Assembly (NCBI GenBank): GCA_002435955.1 | Contig: DIWZ01000033.1 | Span: 143,615-182,680, forward strand | Direction of reading: 5' to 3' | DNA length: 39,066 bases | Source of the DNA: Pelobacter sp. UBA6093 | Lineage (GTDB): Bacteria > Desulfobacterota > Desulfuromonadia > Desulfuromonadales > Syntrophotaleaceae | In this document: in pieces, positions 1 through 9,139 of the stretch | Numbering within the stretch: the first letter of the stretch is position 1 | Layout: each line of letters begins with the position of its first letter | Notes under the pieces: generated by a model | Told to the model about the DNA's origin: nothing | Database searches by the model: none | What the model saw: the letters and a program-made list of their open reading frames with translations, nothing else | Translations under genes and position numbers: made by a program

Positions 1-22
1 GGATAGTCCGACAGCCTCCTAG
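1..22 (+). repeat. Dispersed intergenic repeat, copy A (possibly cut by window edge)
   Basis: The window opens with GGATAGTCCGACA followed by a short spacer and CTCCTAG. The same arrangement, GGATAGTNCGACA then roughly TNCTNGG, recurs near 16.25 kb on this strand and near 31.3 kb inverted. Related partial copies lie near 22.08 and 29.62 kb. All are intergenic. It precedes icmF by about 60 bases. The true left end cannot be seen. Confidence 0.6.
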
Positions 23-85
23 CAGAGCAGCGTCGCCGGGGGCTGCCTGTCGCAACAACTGCTTATTCGGGGAGGGACCGGGCAT

Positions 86-3000
86 ATGGCCGAAAGACCG
101 CTGAGGATTCTTACCGCCGTAGCCGCTTACGACGGCCATGACGCTTCGATACTGGCTCTCAACCGGGCCCTGCTGGCCGGTGCCAGGCCGGTGGAGGTGA
201 TCTATCTCGGCTTCAACATGAGTGGCGAAAAGATCGCCATGGCGGCTCTGCAGGAAGGGGTTGACGCCGTGGCGGTCAGTTCTTACAACGGCGGGCATTT
301 GCAGTTTTTCCCCCATCTGCTGCAGCGCCTGGAGCAAGCGGGGCTGAAGGATGTCCCGGTTTTCGGTGGCGGCGGCGGTACTATTGTCGACCAGGACGCC
401 AAAACCCTTGAAGCAGGCGGTGTGGCCGAAATCTACGGGCCGGGCTGGCCCCTGGATGCCATTGCCGCCGACATGACCAACCGGCTGGCGGCGGCGCGGG
501 CGGCCCGGGATCTTCTCCGCCCCGGCCTGGCCTGCCGCGGATCGTCAGCGTCTTCAGACGCCGACGTCAGTTGCCTGCTGGGCCTGGCCGAACATGGTGG
601 TGAAGCATTCCACCCCCTGCTGCAGCAATGGCGGGTCGCTGCTACCGGCCAGGCGGCCCGGGTGGTGGCCGTGGCCGGAGATGGCGGCAGCGGCAAGAGC
701 ACGCTGATCGACGAACTGATCAAGCGGTTTCTGGCCGCGCTGCCGGGCAAACGGATCGCCATCCTTGCCAACGACCCCACCACCAGCAACGGCCAGGTGG
801 CCACCGCCCTGCTCGCCGACCGGGTACGGATGAATCATATCTATGATCCGCGGGTCTGGCTGCGCAGCGTCGCCACTGGCAGCACCTATGCTCCCTTGAG
901 TCCCGCCTTGCCGCAACTGCTGGCGGTGCTGCGGGCTGCCGGCTTCGACCTGATCCTGGTGGAAACCCCGGGTACCGGCCAGACCGGTCTCGACCTGACG
1001 ACCCTGCAGGCTGACCTGCTGCTGTATGTCAAGACCCGCGAATACGGCGGCAGCCTGCAACTGCAAAAGGACCAGTTGCTGCGCGACGCCCACCTGATTG
1101 TGCTGAACAAGGCTGACCTGGAGGGTACCGAGGCGGCTTTCGGCGAACTCCGTGCGCTGCTGGGCGACCGGGACCGAGGCGCGGCCCTGTACCCTGTGAC
1201 CGCCAAAACCACCCGGGATCCGGGTCTCGAGCGGCTGTTCGCCGCCCTCTGCAGCAAGCTGGAGTGGCCGGTGCCCGAACCGCCGGAGGCAAACGATATC
1301 TTTCGTTACGCCAAACAGAACGTGCTGGTACCTCACCGGCGGCGGGCCTACCTGGCGGAGATCGCCGACCGGGTGCGCGACTACGATCGCTGGACGGCTC
1401 AGCAACTGAGCCTGCTACGCGCGAATCCGGATGCCCCGGCTGGGCTCGATCCGACCTGCGCGCGGCTGCTGGAGCAGTGGCCCGCCCGGTGGCAGGAACT
1501 GTCCAGGCAGGCCGCTGACCGCATGGGTCTGGAGCCGATGGTGGAGACCCCTAACGGCCTGAAGCTGCCGCGGGTGGCGCTGCCCGATCCGGCCGAGCCC
1601 GCTGAAGCGCTACGCTTCCTGCTGGAGGAGGGGCTTCCCGGCCAGTTCCCCTACGCCACCGGCATCTATCCCTACCGCACCGTTTCGGCCGCTGAAACCA
1701 CCCGTCAATTTGCAGGATTGCGCGGCCCGGAAGAAACCAACCGCCGTTTGCACCTGCTGGCCCACGAGGTGGCCAGGCCGCGGCTGTCCATCGCCTTCGA
1801 CGGTATCACCCTGTACGGCGCCGACAGCGATGCCGATCCCGGCAGTGTCGGCAAAATCGGCGAAGGCGGGGTCGCCATCGATACCTGGGAGGACATGAAG
1901 CTGGTTCTCAAGGGGTTTCGCATCCCCGATATCAGTACCTCCATGACCATCAACGGCCCGGCGCCGATCATCCTGGCCATGTATTTTGTCGCCGCCCAGG
2001 AGTGCGAAGTGGAGCGGGTCGAGGGGGAACGGCAGGCCCCGCTGAGCGAGCAGGAACGTGAGCTCCTTTGCCGACGCACCCTGCAGGGGCTCAGGGGCAC
2101 GGTGCAGGCCGATATTCTCAAGGAGGTGCAGGCCCAGAACGAAAGCATCTTCCAGCCCGATTTCGCCATCAAGCTGCTTGGCGACGTGCAGGAGTGGTTT
2201 CTCGCCAACGGCGTGGAAAAATTCTACTCCCTGAGCATCTCCGGCTATCATATCGGTGAGGCCGGCGCCAGCCCTGTCCAGGAACTGGCTTTTACCCTCG
2301 CCAACGGCTTCACCTACGTTGAAAACTTCCGGGCCCGCGGCATGGCGGTGAACGCTTTCGCCCCCAGTCTGTCCTTTTTCTTCAAGGTTTCCCACGAAGC
2401 CGAGTGGCTGGCTTACGGCGCGGTCTGCCGGAAAATCTGGGCCATCGCCCTGCGCGATGTCTATCAGGCCGATGAGCGGGCCCAGAAATTCAAGTTTCAT
2501 ACTCAGACATCCGGTCGCGCCCTGCAGGCCGAGGAGTGGGATACCCTCAATCCGGTCCGCCTGACCTACCATGCCCTTTTGGGGCTGTTGGCCAACACCA
2601 ATTCTCTGCACGTCGATTCAGCCGATGAGCCGATGACCACCCCCGGCGAGAAATGGGTACGCCAGGCGACCATGATCCCTAACTATTTGCGCGAAGAGGC
2701 GGAAGGTTTCGTTATCCAGAATCTGTTGTCCGGCTCCTATGCGTTTCGCACGCTGATGCGGGAAGTCCAGAAACAGGTGCTGGACGAATTCGACCGCATC
2801 GACCAGCTCGGCGGCGTCGGTCCGGCCACCGAACGGGGCTACCAGCGCCGCTGCATCGCCGAGAGCAGTGCCCGCTACGAACGCCAGCGGCGCCGTGCAA
2901 CCGACGAGCACCCCTGCCCGCAGAGGCGCATCATCGGCTACAATGCTTTTGAACTGCCCGACGGCCACCCCGGAAAATATCCGCCGGTCGCAGAAGTGGT

Positions 3001-3223
3001 GCGGCCCGCTCCGGACGACTGGCAACGCCAGGTGGCGCGGATACGGGATTTCAGGCAGCGCCACCGTGAAGATGCCCCGCACTACCTGGACCGCTTGAAG
3101 CAGGTGGCGCTTGCAGACGGTAATGTATTCGGCGAACTGCTGGAAACGGTGCGCCACGCCACCCTCGGCCAGATCACGGTGACCCTGGCCGAGGTGGGCG
3201 GGCATTTCCGGAAGATGGTGTGA
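86..3223 (+). CDS. icmF: Fused isobutyryl-CoA mutase (IcmF), adenosylcobalamin-dependent
   Basis: This 1045-residue enzyme interconverts isobutyryl-CoA and n-butyryl-CoA by a coenzyme B12 radical mechanism and carries its own GTPase repair chaperone. Domains in order: a B12-binding domain (about 5-130) with Asp-Gly-His at 16-18, His18 being the expected lower cobalt ligand; a MeaB-like GTPase (about 190-400) with P-loop GDGGSGKST at 198-206, the segment VETPGTGQT and an NKAD motif; and a TIM-barrel mutase domain (about 500-1045) with SISGYH ending at His722. At the two specificity positions, equivalent to Tyr89 and Arg207 of methylmalonyl-CoA mutase, the sequence has Phe542 and Gln684, the isobutyryl-CoA type. 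The ATG follows a GGGGAGGGA ribosome-binding site. The gene stands alone and converges on the downstream regulator with a gap of about 40 bases. Length fits the family (roughly 1050-1100). Confidence 0.95.
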   Translation: MAERPLRILTAVAAYDGHDASILALNRALLAGARPVEVIYLGFNMSGEKIAMAALQEGVDAVAVSSYNGGHLQFFPHLLQRLEQAGLKDVPVFGGGGGTIVDQDAKTLEAGGVAEIYGPGWPLDAIAADMTNRLAAARAARDLLRPGLACRGSSASSDADVSCLLGLAEHGGEAFHPLLQQWRVAATGQAARVVAVAGDGGSGKSTLIDELIKRFLAALPGKRIAILANDPTTSNGQVATALLADRVRMNHIYDPRVWLRSVATGSTYAPLSPALPQLLAVLRAAGFDLILVETPGTGQTGLDLTTLQADLLLYVKTREYGGSLQLQKDQLLRDAHLIVLNKADLEGTEAAFGELRALLGDRDRGAALYPVTAKTTRDPGLERLFAALCSKLEWPVPEPPEANDIFRYAKQNVLVPHRRRAYLAEIADRVRDYDRWTAQQLSLLRANPDAPAGLDPTCARLLEQWPARWQELSRQAADRMGLEPMVETPNGLKLPRVALPDPAEPAEALRFLLEEGLPGQFPYATGIYPYRTVSAAETTRQFAGLRGPEETNRRLHLLAHEVARPRLSIAFDGITLYGADSDADPGSVGKIGEGGVAIDTWEDMKLVLKGFRIPDISTSMTINGPAPIILAMYFVAAQECEVERVEGERQAPLSEQERELLCRRTLQGLRGTVQADILKEVQAQNESIFQPDFAIKLLGDVQEWFLANGVEKFYSLSISGYHIGEAGASPVQELAFTLANGFTYVENFRARGMAVNAFAPSLSFFFKVSHEAEWLAYGAVCRKIWAIALRDVYQADERAQKFKFHTQTSGRALQAEEWDTLNPVRLTYHALLGLLANTNSLHVDSADEPMTTPGEKWVRQATMIPNYLREEAEGFVIQNLLSGSYAFRTLMREVQKQVLDEFDRIDQLGGVGPATERGYQRRCIAESSARYERQRRRATDEHPCPQRRIIGYNAFELPDGHPGKYPPVAEVVRPAPDDWQRQVARIRDFRQRHREDAPHYLDRLKQVALADGNVFGELLETVRHATLGQITVTLAEVGGHFRKMV

Positions 3224-3262
3224 CGGGAAGGGAGGTTGTTCAAACAGCCGGGCATCCCCCGC

Positions 3263-6085
3263 TCAGGCGATCTTGATGGTTTTATAGAGGAAGTTTTTGA
3301 ATTTGAAAAACAGCCGGCGGTCTTCGCCATCGGCGTTGGCATTGCCACAGGCGCACAGCATTTCGGCCACCTGCGGCATGCTGCCCGCTCCGCGGGACCG
3401 TGCCAGTTCGACTACCTCGGCTACCACATCGCGTGAGATGCGTTTTTCGCTATAGGGGGTATGCAGGCCGGACCAGAAATCCTCTTCCCCACGCACGATG
3501 CGGTCGAGGATGTCCTGCGCGACCTGGCTGGTAAGTTTTTTCGCGGATTGATCTTCGCTGCGCTGGCCGAGGGAGGTCAGTACCTGGGCGATATCCGCCT
3601 CGTCGATGTTGCGCCCCTTGTGGAAAAACAGGGCCCGAACCAGGATGGTGCGCAGTTCCCGGATGTTGCCGACAAAATGGTGCTGCGCCAGCAACTGTTG
3701 TGCGCCGCGACTGAGAATCGGGGCCTCCTGTTCGGGCTCTTCGGGTTTTTTATATACCTGGTGCAGCTTGCCGAGGAAATGCAGCGCCAGATCGGGGATG
3801 TCCTCGCGTCGCTCGTTGAGGGACGGCACTTTGATGGCCAACTCCGACAGGCGGTGATAAAGATCTTCGCGAAATCGCCCTTCGCGGATCAGCTGACCCA
3901 GATCCCTGTTGGTGGCCGCCACCAGCAACACCCGGGCGTAACGTGTATGGTTATCGCCAAGCCGCACCAGGCCGCCGTTGTCCAGAAACCGCAGCAGCTG
4001 CACCTGGGTTTTGGGATCAGCATCGCCGATTTCGTCAAGAAACACCAATCCGCAGTGAGCCTCTTCGAGAATGCCCTTGCGATCGGCATGGGCGCCGGTA
4101 AACGCGCCGCGCTTGTGGCCGAACAGTTCGGAATAGGTCAATTCACCGCTGTAGGCGGCGATGTTGGTCTTTTTCACGGGCAGTTCGCTCTTGCCGTCGA
4201 TGTTCTGCTGGTACATCTGATTCAGGCGCGAGTAGATGTTGTTGAACAGAAACTCCTTGCCGCTGCCGGTATCCCCGGTAATGAGGATGGAGGGCAATCC
4301 CAAAGTCGCTTCCTGCACGTCGCTGTTGAACCACATGGTGATGCGATTGAACAGCGGCGGCGTGATCCCCTGAATGAAGGAGACGATATCGTTGGCCTTG
4401 GCCGAATTGCCGATAATGTTGCCCAGCTTGTAGGACGATACGTTAGGATCCTTGTAGCCGTAATCCTCGCCCAGGCGGCTGACCTCGCCGGTCAGTTTCT
4501 CGATATACAGAAGATCCGACACATGGCGGGCGATCATGCGACTGATGATCTGCAGGATGCGCTTGTGCTCGTCGGAGAAATAGTAGGGGCGCAGACTATC
4601 CATGCAGATGATGGCGATCACCTCGTCGTCGCACACCACCGGCACGCCCAGCTCGCTTTTGATGATATCGGTGACTTCGTGGTAAAAGCCGCCGCTGCGC
4701 TTCTCCTCCAGGGTGTCCGCCGCCATGTAAGGCCGGCCGCTATGGGCCACGTAACCGGTCAGGCTACGCTGTTCCGGGGGAAGATCGGTGCCGCCGATCC
4801 GAAGCGGCGGGATATATTTTTTCAGCCGCTGTTTGCTCTTGGCGCCCACAAGTTTGCCGTCCGGCTCTTCCACCACCAGCCAGCGCTGGTTCTGATCCTT
4901 GCGTATCAGGGCGATGCTGCCGGTGTCGGCGCCTATGAGTTCGGTCGCCTTGGACAGTACGCGGCTGAGAAACGACGGCAGGCCCTCGAGCTTTTCGTGC
5001 AGCAGATCGTTGATTTCCGACAGCACCTTGATCTCGACATGCTCGTCGCCGATCTCCTGGATCACCCGCTGGGCCATTTCGGCGTGGGCTTCCAGCAGGC
5101 CTTTTTCGAAATCGCTGAAGCGGTGGGTGCCGCGGGTGTAGTAGTTGACCAGGCAGATGACCCTGCGGGTGCGTGTATCGTAGCGCGGCACCACGTACAA
5201 CGACTTCAGCCCGAGTTCTTCGGTCAGGTAACGCTTCTGCAGCATCTCGGAGGTCAGGGTGGGGAAATACAAAGGCTCCAGCAGCGTGTCGTCGATGATC
5301 ACCCCGGTACTGTTGATATAGCGCGACAGCAGCGAAGTGCCGGGGCCGAGATGGATCAAGCGCTGGTTTTCGTAGGCCTGTTTGTCCTCCAGCACATCCG
5401 CGTAGGAGGCCAGAATCTGCAGACATTCCTCGCTGCTGTCCGGGCCGAGGGGGGTCGGCACCAGCACCGCCGCCAACGCCAGTTTGTCGATCAGCTTGAC
5501 CGCCGATTTGACCATGCACAGGGCCGCTTCCTTCTTTTTGGATTCGTCCACCCAGCGTGACAGCACCAGCTGTTGATGGTAAAGTCGCGCCTGGTCGATA
5601 AATGCCATCACGGTGTCGAGAAAGCCACGCAGCTGCCGGGCCTGGGCGTCGCTGAGGACCTGCCCCGGCCGACTGCTGTCCACTGCCAGCACCCCCACCG
5701 CGCGACCGTGGTGCACCAGCGGCAGGTGGCAGGTGGCGCGGATATTGAGGGTCTCGGCCATCTGCCGCACGATAAGATTGTCGATGCTTGCGATATCCGG
5801 CATCTGCAGTTCTTCATGGGTATGGTAGACCTGCGAAACAGGAAACTCGGCATTGTTGATGGGAAAGGACCGTTCGCGGATGGTATCGCTCTGGCGTCCC
5901 GTCGCCATGGCGCAACTCAGGGTGCCGCTGGTGAGATCCTCCAGATATATCCGGCAGGTGTTGCGTCCGGTCACAAGCTGTACCGCTTTCACCAGGGCAT
6001 GCAGGATGTCATCCAGGCTTTCCTTTCCCAGGGTGCCGATCTTTTCGCTAAGCAGTTTCAGTTGGGCGTTTATGAAAGGGTCCAC
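3263..6085 (-). CDS. Sigma-54-dependent activator with three GAF-like sensor domains and AAA+ domain
   Basis: A 940-residue enhancer-binding-type regulator. The N-terminal half reads as three GAF-like modules (about 15-165, 195-345 and 355-530) joined by helical linkers, suggesting cytoplasmic small-molecule or redox sensing. The AAA+ domain has Walker A GDTGSGKE (about 602-609), the sigma-54-contacting GAFTGA loop (about 659) within ELFGHKRGAFTGA, Walker B GLVFLDEIGD (about 680) and an ERRED arginine-finger segment. The tail contains a possible Fis-like helix-turn-helix (ISRDVVAEVVELA then SMPQVAEML) but is divergent and basic. The start is GTG: GGGAGG sits six bases upstream, and no ATG fits as well. 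It is transcribed divergently from the RCK-antiporter pair across a region holding a perfect inverted repeat, and converges on icmF. Its targets are unknown; either neighbour is possible. Confidence 0.9.
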   Translation of the reverse strand: MDPFINAQLKLLSEKIGTLGKESLDDILHALVKAVQLVTGRNTCRIYLEDLTSGTLSCAMATGRQSDTIRERSFPINNAEFPVSQVYHTHEELQMPDIASIDNLIVRQMAETLNIRATCHLPLVHHGRAVGVLAVDSSRPGQVLSDAQARQLRGFLDTVMAFIDQARLYHQQLVLSRWVDESKKKEAALCMVKSAVKLIDKLALAAVLVPTPLGPDSSEECLQILASYADVLEDKQAYENQRLIHLGPGTSLLSRYINSTGVIIDDTLLEPLYFPTLTSEMLQKRYLTEELGLKSLYVVPRYDTRTRRVICLVNYYTRGTHRFSDFEKGLLEAHAEMAQRVIQEIGDEHVEIKVLSEINDLLHEKLEGLPSFLSRVLSKATELIGADTGSIALIRKDQNQRWLVVEEPDGKLVGAKSKQRLKKYIPPLRIGGTDLPPEQRSLTGYVAHSGRPYMAADTLEEKRSGGFYHEVTDIIKSELGVPVVCDDEVIAIICMDSLRPYYFSDEHKRILQIISRMIARHVSDLLYIEKLTGEVSRLGEDYGYKDPNVSSYKLGNIIGNSAKANDIVSFIQGITPPLFNRITMWFNSDVQEATLGLPSILITGDTGSGKEFLFNNIYSRLNQMYQQNIDGKSELPVKKTNIAAYSGELTYSELFGHKRGAFTGAHADRKGILEEAHCGLVFLDEIGDADPKTQVQLLRFLDNGGLVRLGDNHTRYARVLLVAATNRDLGQLIREGRFREDLYHRLSELAIKVPSLNERREDIPDLALHFLGKLHQVYKKPEEPEQEAPILSRGAQQLLAQHHFVGNIRELRTILVRALFFHKGRNIDEADIAQVLTSLGQRSEDQSAKKLTSQVAQDILDRIVRGEEDFWSGLHTPYSEKRISRDVVAEVVELARSRGAGSMPQVAEMLCACGNANADGEDRRLFFKFKNFLYKTIKIA

Positions 6086-6105
6086 GAAGCCTCCCGAAGT
6101 CAGGG

Positions 6106-6124
6106 TGAGTAAAGTTTTTACTCA
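6106..6124. promoter_or_regulatory. Perfect inverted repeat in divergent control region (candidate operator)
   Basis: TGAGTAAA-GTT-TTTACTCA: two 8-base arms in perfect inverted symmetry around a 3-base centre. It lies 20 bases upstream of the GTG of the GAF/AAA+ regulator and about 145 bases upstream of the divergent RCK gene. Such a site would suit a dimeric DNA-binding protein, for example autoregulation. As RNA it would also be a short A/T-rich hairpin, but no run of T makes it a convincing terminator. Its role is inferred from symmetry and position only. Confidence 0.45.
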
Positions 6125-6268
6125 GAGAGTATAGCTCCAGGCGTGATGGTGTGTCAAAGGGACTCTGAGGACTTGGACACAGCGTTTCTTGTCAGGGGAG
6201 AGTAATGGATCTACACTGAACCAGGATCTTTGCCTGTCCACCACAGGCACCCGTGCGAAGGAGACTTT

Positions 6269-7750
6269 ATGGCTACCGGCAGATATGTCATCATCGGTGC
6301 CGGCAACATCGGCCAAAGACTGCTCCGGCTGCTTTCAGCCGATCTTGAACTGGTGCTTGTCGATCAGGATCAGAAGGCGCTGGACGCAGCTCTGGAGTTG
6401 CGCAGCAACGGCATCACGATGGTGCTGGGCGATGCCACCAGTCGCCTGGTCCTGGAAAACGCCGGTCTTAAAAAGAGCGACACCGTGCTGATTACGGCGA
6501 CCAACGAAAAGATCAATATCGAAGTGGCCCGGGTGGTGAAGCAATACTTTGAAACCCGCCAGGTGTTCGCTATCGGTATCACCCGCACCGGCATCGCCGC
6601 CATGGAAGAGCTTGGTGTCGAGGTGGAAAACATTTTCGCCGTCGGCGCCATCGGTTTGCGCAATCGGCTGGAACAAAAAACCAAGACGGTTCACGGCATC
6701 GGTCTGGGAAAGAATGAAATTCTCGAAGTGGAAGTCCATCCCAACAGCCGCCTGGCGCATAAAACCATCGGCAGTATCCGGCCCCGTCGCTGGCGCATCG
6801 GCATCATTTACCGGGACGAGGCTATCGTCGTCCCGCGTGACGATACGGTACTTAAACCCGATGACCGGCTGATCATTCTCGGTGATCCGCGGGTGTTGAA
6901 AACCGTTGCCGAAATGCTGACCTTTCGCTTCGTGCAGTTCCCACTCGAATTCGGTGACCGGACCCTGACACTGCTGTTCGGCGACGAACCGGAAGTGTTT
7001 TTTGCCGAACTCGCTTACCTCCTCAAAACCTTTCCCCTGGCACAGACCTCGGTGGTGCATTGCACCTCCCGGCCGGACAATGTTGAGCGCACCCGCGCAC
7101 TGTTGGCCGCCCAGGGGCTGGAACATCTGGAACTGCGGCAGATCCCCCTGGTCGAACTGCTTGCCGACCCGACCGCCGCCCCTGGTCCCACCGGCAAGGT
7201 GGGCCTGGTGGTCCTGTCGCGGACCCATTTCAAGCACGGCAGAAACTATCTCTCCCTTGGGCGTTCCCGCAAAAGCCTGCTGATGCAATTGTCTCAAAGC
7301 TTCCGGGCGCCGTTGCTGGTGAGTGGCGGCACTTTCCCCTATCAGCGGATGGCATTGCCATGCATGGCAGAAGACCAGATGCAGGCCAGTATGCAGACCG
7401 CTCTGGAGATTGCCGCACCCCTGCATTTCAGTCTGGAGGCGCTAATCTGCAAACCGTCCGAATACATAGCTGGTGACGAGGAGTTTGCCAACTACGACAG
7501 TATGTGCAAAACCATTGACCGACTGCGCCATATTTATCGGACCGAAGTCCGCGAGACTCTGCTGGAGGGCAATCCTGTCGAGACTTTTTCCGAAGTGTTG
7601 AAGCAGCACAGCCTTCTGGTCGCCAATGTCGGCGAATGGCGCCAGCCGCGCCGGTTGCCGGACTGGCTAGCGCCTGACGTCCCCTGGCGGGTCGTCGACC
7701 GGGCTCGTATCTCGACCCTGTTGCTGCCGGCGGACCAGGAGACCCTTTAA
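6269..7750 (+). CDS. TrkA/RCK-type NAD-binding regulatory subunit with extra C-terminal domain
   Basis: About 493 residues from the ATG at 6269, which has GAAGGAG six bases upstream; the frame is open 13 codons further but without a comparable site. Residues 1-140 form a Rossmann RCK-N domain: GAGNIG dinucleotide-binding turn and an acidic residue ending strand 2 (VLVDQD). A TrkA-C (RCK-C) domain follows, ending near KPDDRLIILGDP. The remaining roughly 260 residues are not a second RCK repeat. They have alternating beta/alpha character with a loose resemblance to universal-stress/nucleotide-binding folds, which I cannot confirm. Only three bases separate it from the CPA2 antiporter gene, so it is most likely the cytoplasmic gating subunit of that transporter. 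Confidence 0.85.
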   Translation: MATGRYVIIGAGNIGQRLLRLLSADLELVLVDQDQKALDAALELRSNGITMVLGDATSRLVLENAGLKKSDTVLITATNEKINIEVARVVKQYFETRQVFAIGITRTGIAAMEELGVEVENIFAVGAIGLRNRLEQKTKTVHGIGLGKNEILEVEVHPNSRLAHKTIGSIRPRRWRIGIIYRDEAIVVPRDDTVLKPDDRLIILGDPRVLKTVAEMLTFRFVQFPLEFGDRTLTLLFGDEPEVFFAELAYLLKTFPLAQTSVVHCTSRPDNVERTRALLAAQGLEHLELRQIPLVELLADPTAAPGPTGKVGLVVLSRTHFKHGRNYLSLGRSRKSLLMQLSQSFRAPLLVSGGTFPYQRMALPCMAEDQMQASMQTALEIAAPLHFSLEALICKPSEYIAGDEEFANYDSMCKTIDRLRHIYRTEVRETLLEGNPVETFSEVLKQHSLLVANVGEWRQPRRLPDWLAPDVPWRVVDRARISTLLLPADQETL

Positions 7751-7753
7751 GCT

Positions 7754-8914
7754 ATGACCGAGCAACTGGTCACCCTCGTCATGGTGGTATTCGGAGCGGC
7801 GCTCATGCCGTTGGCGGCGCGCCGTCTGTCGGTGCCTTCGGCAGCGCTGGAAATCGTTTACGGCATGGTGCTGTTTAACACCGTGCTGGATCATCAACCC
7901 GACTGGTTTGAATTGCTCAAGGAACTCGGCCTGATCTACCTGATGTTCATTGCCGGCAGTGAATTGTCACTCCGGGAGTTGAAAAGCAGCGGGCGAGCAT
8001 TGCGCTACCTGCTTATCCCTCTGCCGGCCTTTGTCCTCATGCCTTTGGTGCTGCATTTTATCGGCCTGCCCTGGTATCTCGGCATCGCCCTGGCCATGAT
8101 TTCCGCCGGTATCGTCATTCCGGTTCTGAAGGAATCGCGGTTACTGCAACTCCCTGTCGGACGCGATATTCTCGGCGTGGCGCTGGCCGGGGAGCTGATT
8201 TCGATACTGGTGCTGACCCTGCTCGATATTTTTCATCGATACGGACTGACGCCTCATGCTGTGCTTGAACTGCTCAAACTTGCCGCCCTGCTCGGCCTGG
8301 CCTGGTTGGCCTTGAAACTTCTCTACCTGCTGGCCTGGTGGCATCCGGAGCACGTCGCCCGTGTCATGCGCAGCGAGGACCCCACCGAAGAAGGCATGCG
8401 CCTGGTTATCTCCGTCGCCTTTGCCGGTGGTCTGGCCGCTTACGGTGCCGGTGTCGAGCCGATCCTCGGCTCTTTCATGGCGGGGGTTATTTTCAGTCAC
8501 GTTTTCAAGAGCAAAGGCCGTTTCGAGGATAAGATCAACGCGATCGGTTTCGGCTTTCTCACGCCATTTTTCTTTGTCGGCGTAGGGGCCGCTTTCGATC
8601 CGGCCCTGTTGCGGTCCCCGCAGACGGTTCTGTTAGCCCTGGGGCTGGCGGGATTGCTGCTGGCCGCCAAGCTCTTGCCGTTGCTGCCGGCCTACATGCT
8701 CGGGGTGCGCGGCGCAGAGGTACTCGGCATGGGCCTGTTGCTGGCCGCACCGTTGTCCCTGCTGGTGGTGGCTGGCACACTGGGCCAGAAAATGGGGCTG
8801 CTGTCGTCCGGTCTCAATGGCATGCTGGTGCTGACCGCCGTGTTGGCAAGTATCCTGTTCCCCATGCTCTTCCGGTTTCTTGTTCCAAGGCTGAAACAGG
8901 ACAAGCCGAATTGA
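7754..8914 (+). CDS. CPA2-family cation/proton antiporter (Kef-type membrane subunit)
   Basis: A 386-residue, very hydrophobic protein with about 11-12 predicted membrane helices, the first spanning roughly residues 1-25. The Na+/H+ exchanger domain is recognisable from the conserved early segment LGLIYLMFIAGSELSL and a later GVEPILGSFMAGVIFSH segment typical of CPA2 antiporters. It ends soon after the last helix with a short basic tail and lacks the fused RCK domain of KefB/KefC. That domain is supplied by the gene just upstream, whose stop codon precedes this ATG by three bases; the ribosome-binding site AGGAGA lies inside that gene. Expected role: K+ or Na+ exchange for protons across the inner membrane. 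Ion specificity cannot be read from the sequence. Confidence 0.88.
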   Translation: MTEQLVTLVMVVFGAALMPLAARRLSVPSAALEIVYGMVLFNTVLDHQPDWFELLKELGLIYLMFIAGSELSLRELKSSGRALRYLLIPLPAFVLMPLVLHFIGLPWYLGIALAMISAGIVIPVLKESRLLQLPVGRDILGVALAGELISILVLTLLDIFHRYGLTPHAVLELLKLAALLGLAWLALKLLYLLAWWHPEHVARVMRSEDPTEEGMRLVISVAFAGGLAAYGAGVEPILGSFMAGVIFSHVFKSKGRFEDKINAIGFGFLTPFFFVGVGAAFDPALLRSPQTVLLALGLAGLLLAAKLLPLLPAYMLGVRGAEVLGMGLLLAAPLSLLVVAGTLGQKMGLLSSGLNGMLVLTAVLASILFPMLFRFLVPRLKQDKPN

Positions 8915-9139
8915 GCCCCTGCATTCGAAGCGCCACTGCGGCCAGAATTTCCTTGCCCCAAAGAGGTAAACATTGTATTTCCTATAGTCTTCATCCCGCG
9001 TTTTTCCAGACGTATCCGTTGCGCAATCCTGGACTATAACCTGCATGTTCGCAAAGACGAGTCATCGTCCTGAGGCGTGACCTTTGCACTCATCCATAAA
9101 AAGAGTGACGTCAGCGTCATAATCACCAAGGAGGATCCC

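Noticed and set aside
3461..5560. 699-codon open frame on the plus strand opposite the GAF/AAA+ regulator
   Set aside because: It mirrors the codons of the regulator gene, whose domains are unmistakable; the antisense protein has no recognisable motif and no ribosome-binding site. Long antisense frames are expected in GC-rich genes.
6170..6195. Possible -24/-12 element (TTGGACACAGCGTTTCT) upstream of the RCK gene
   Set aside because: The GC dinucleotide of the -12 box is replaced by TC, so the match is too weak to call.
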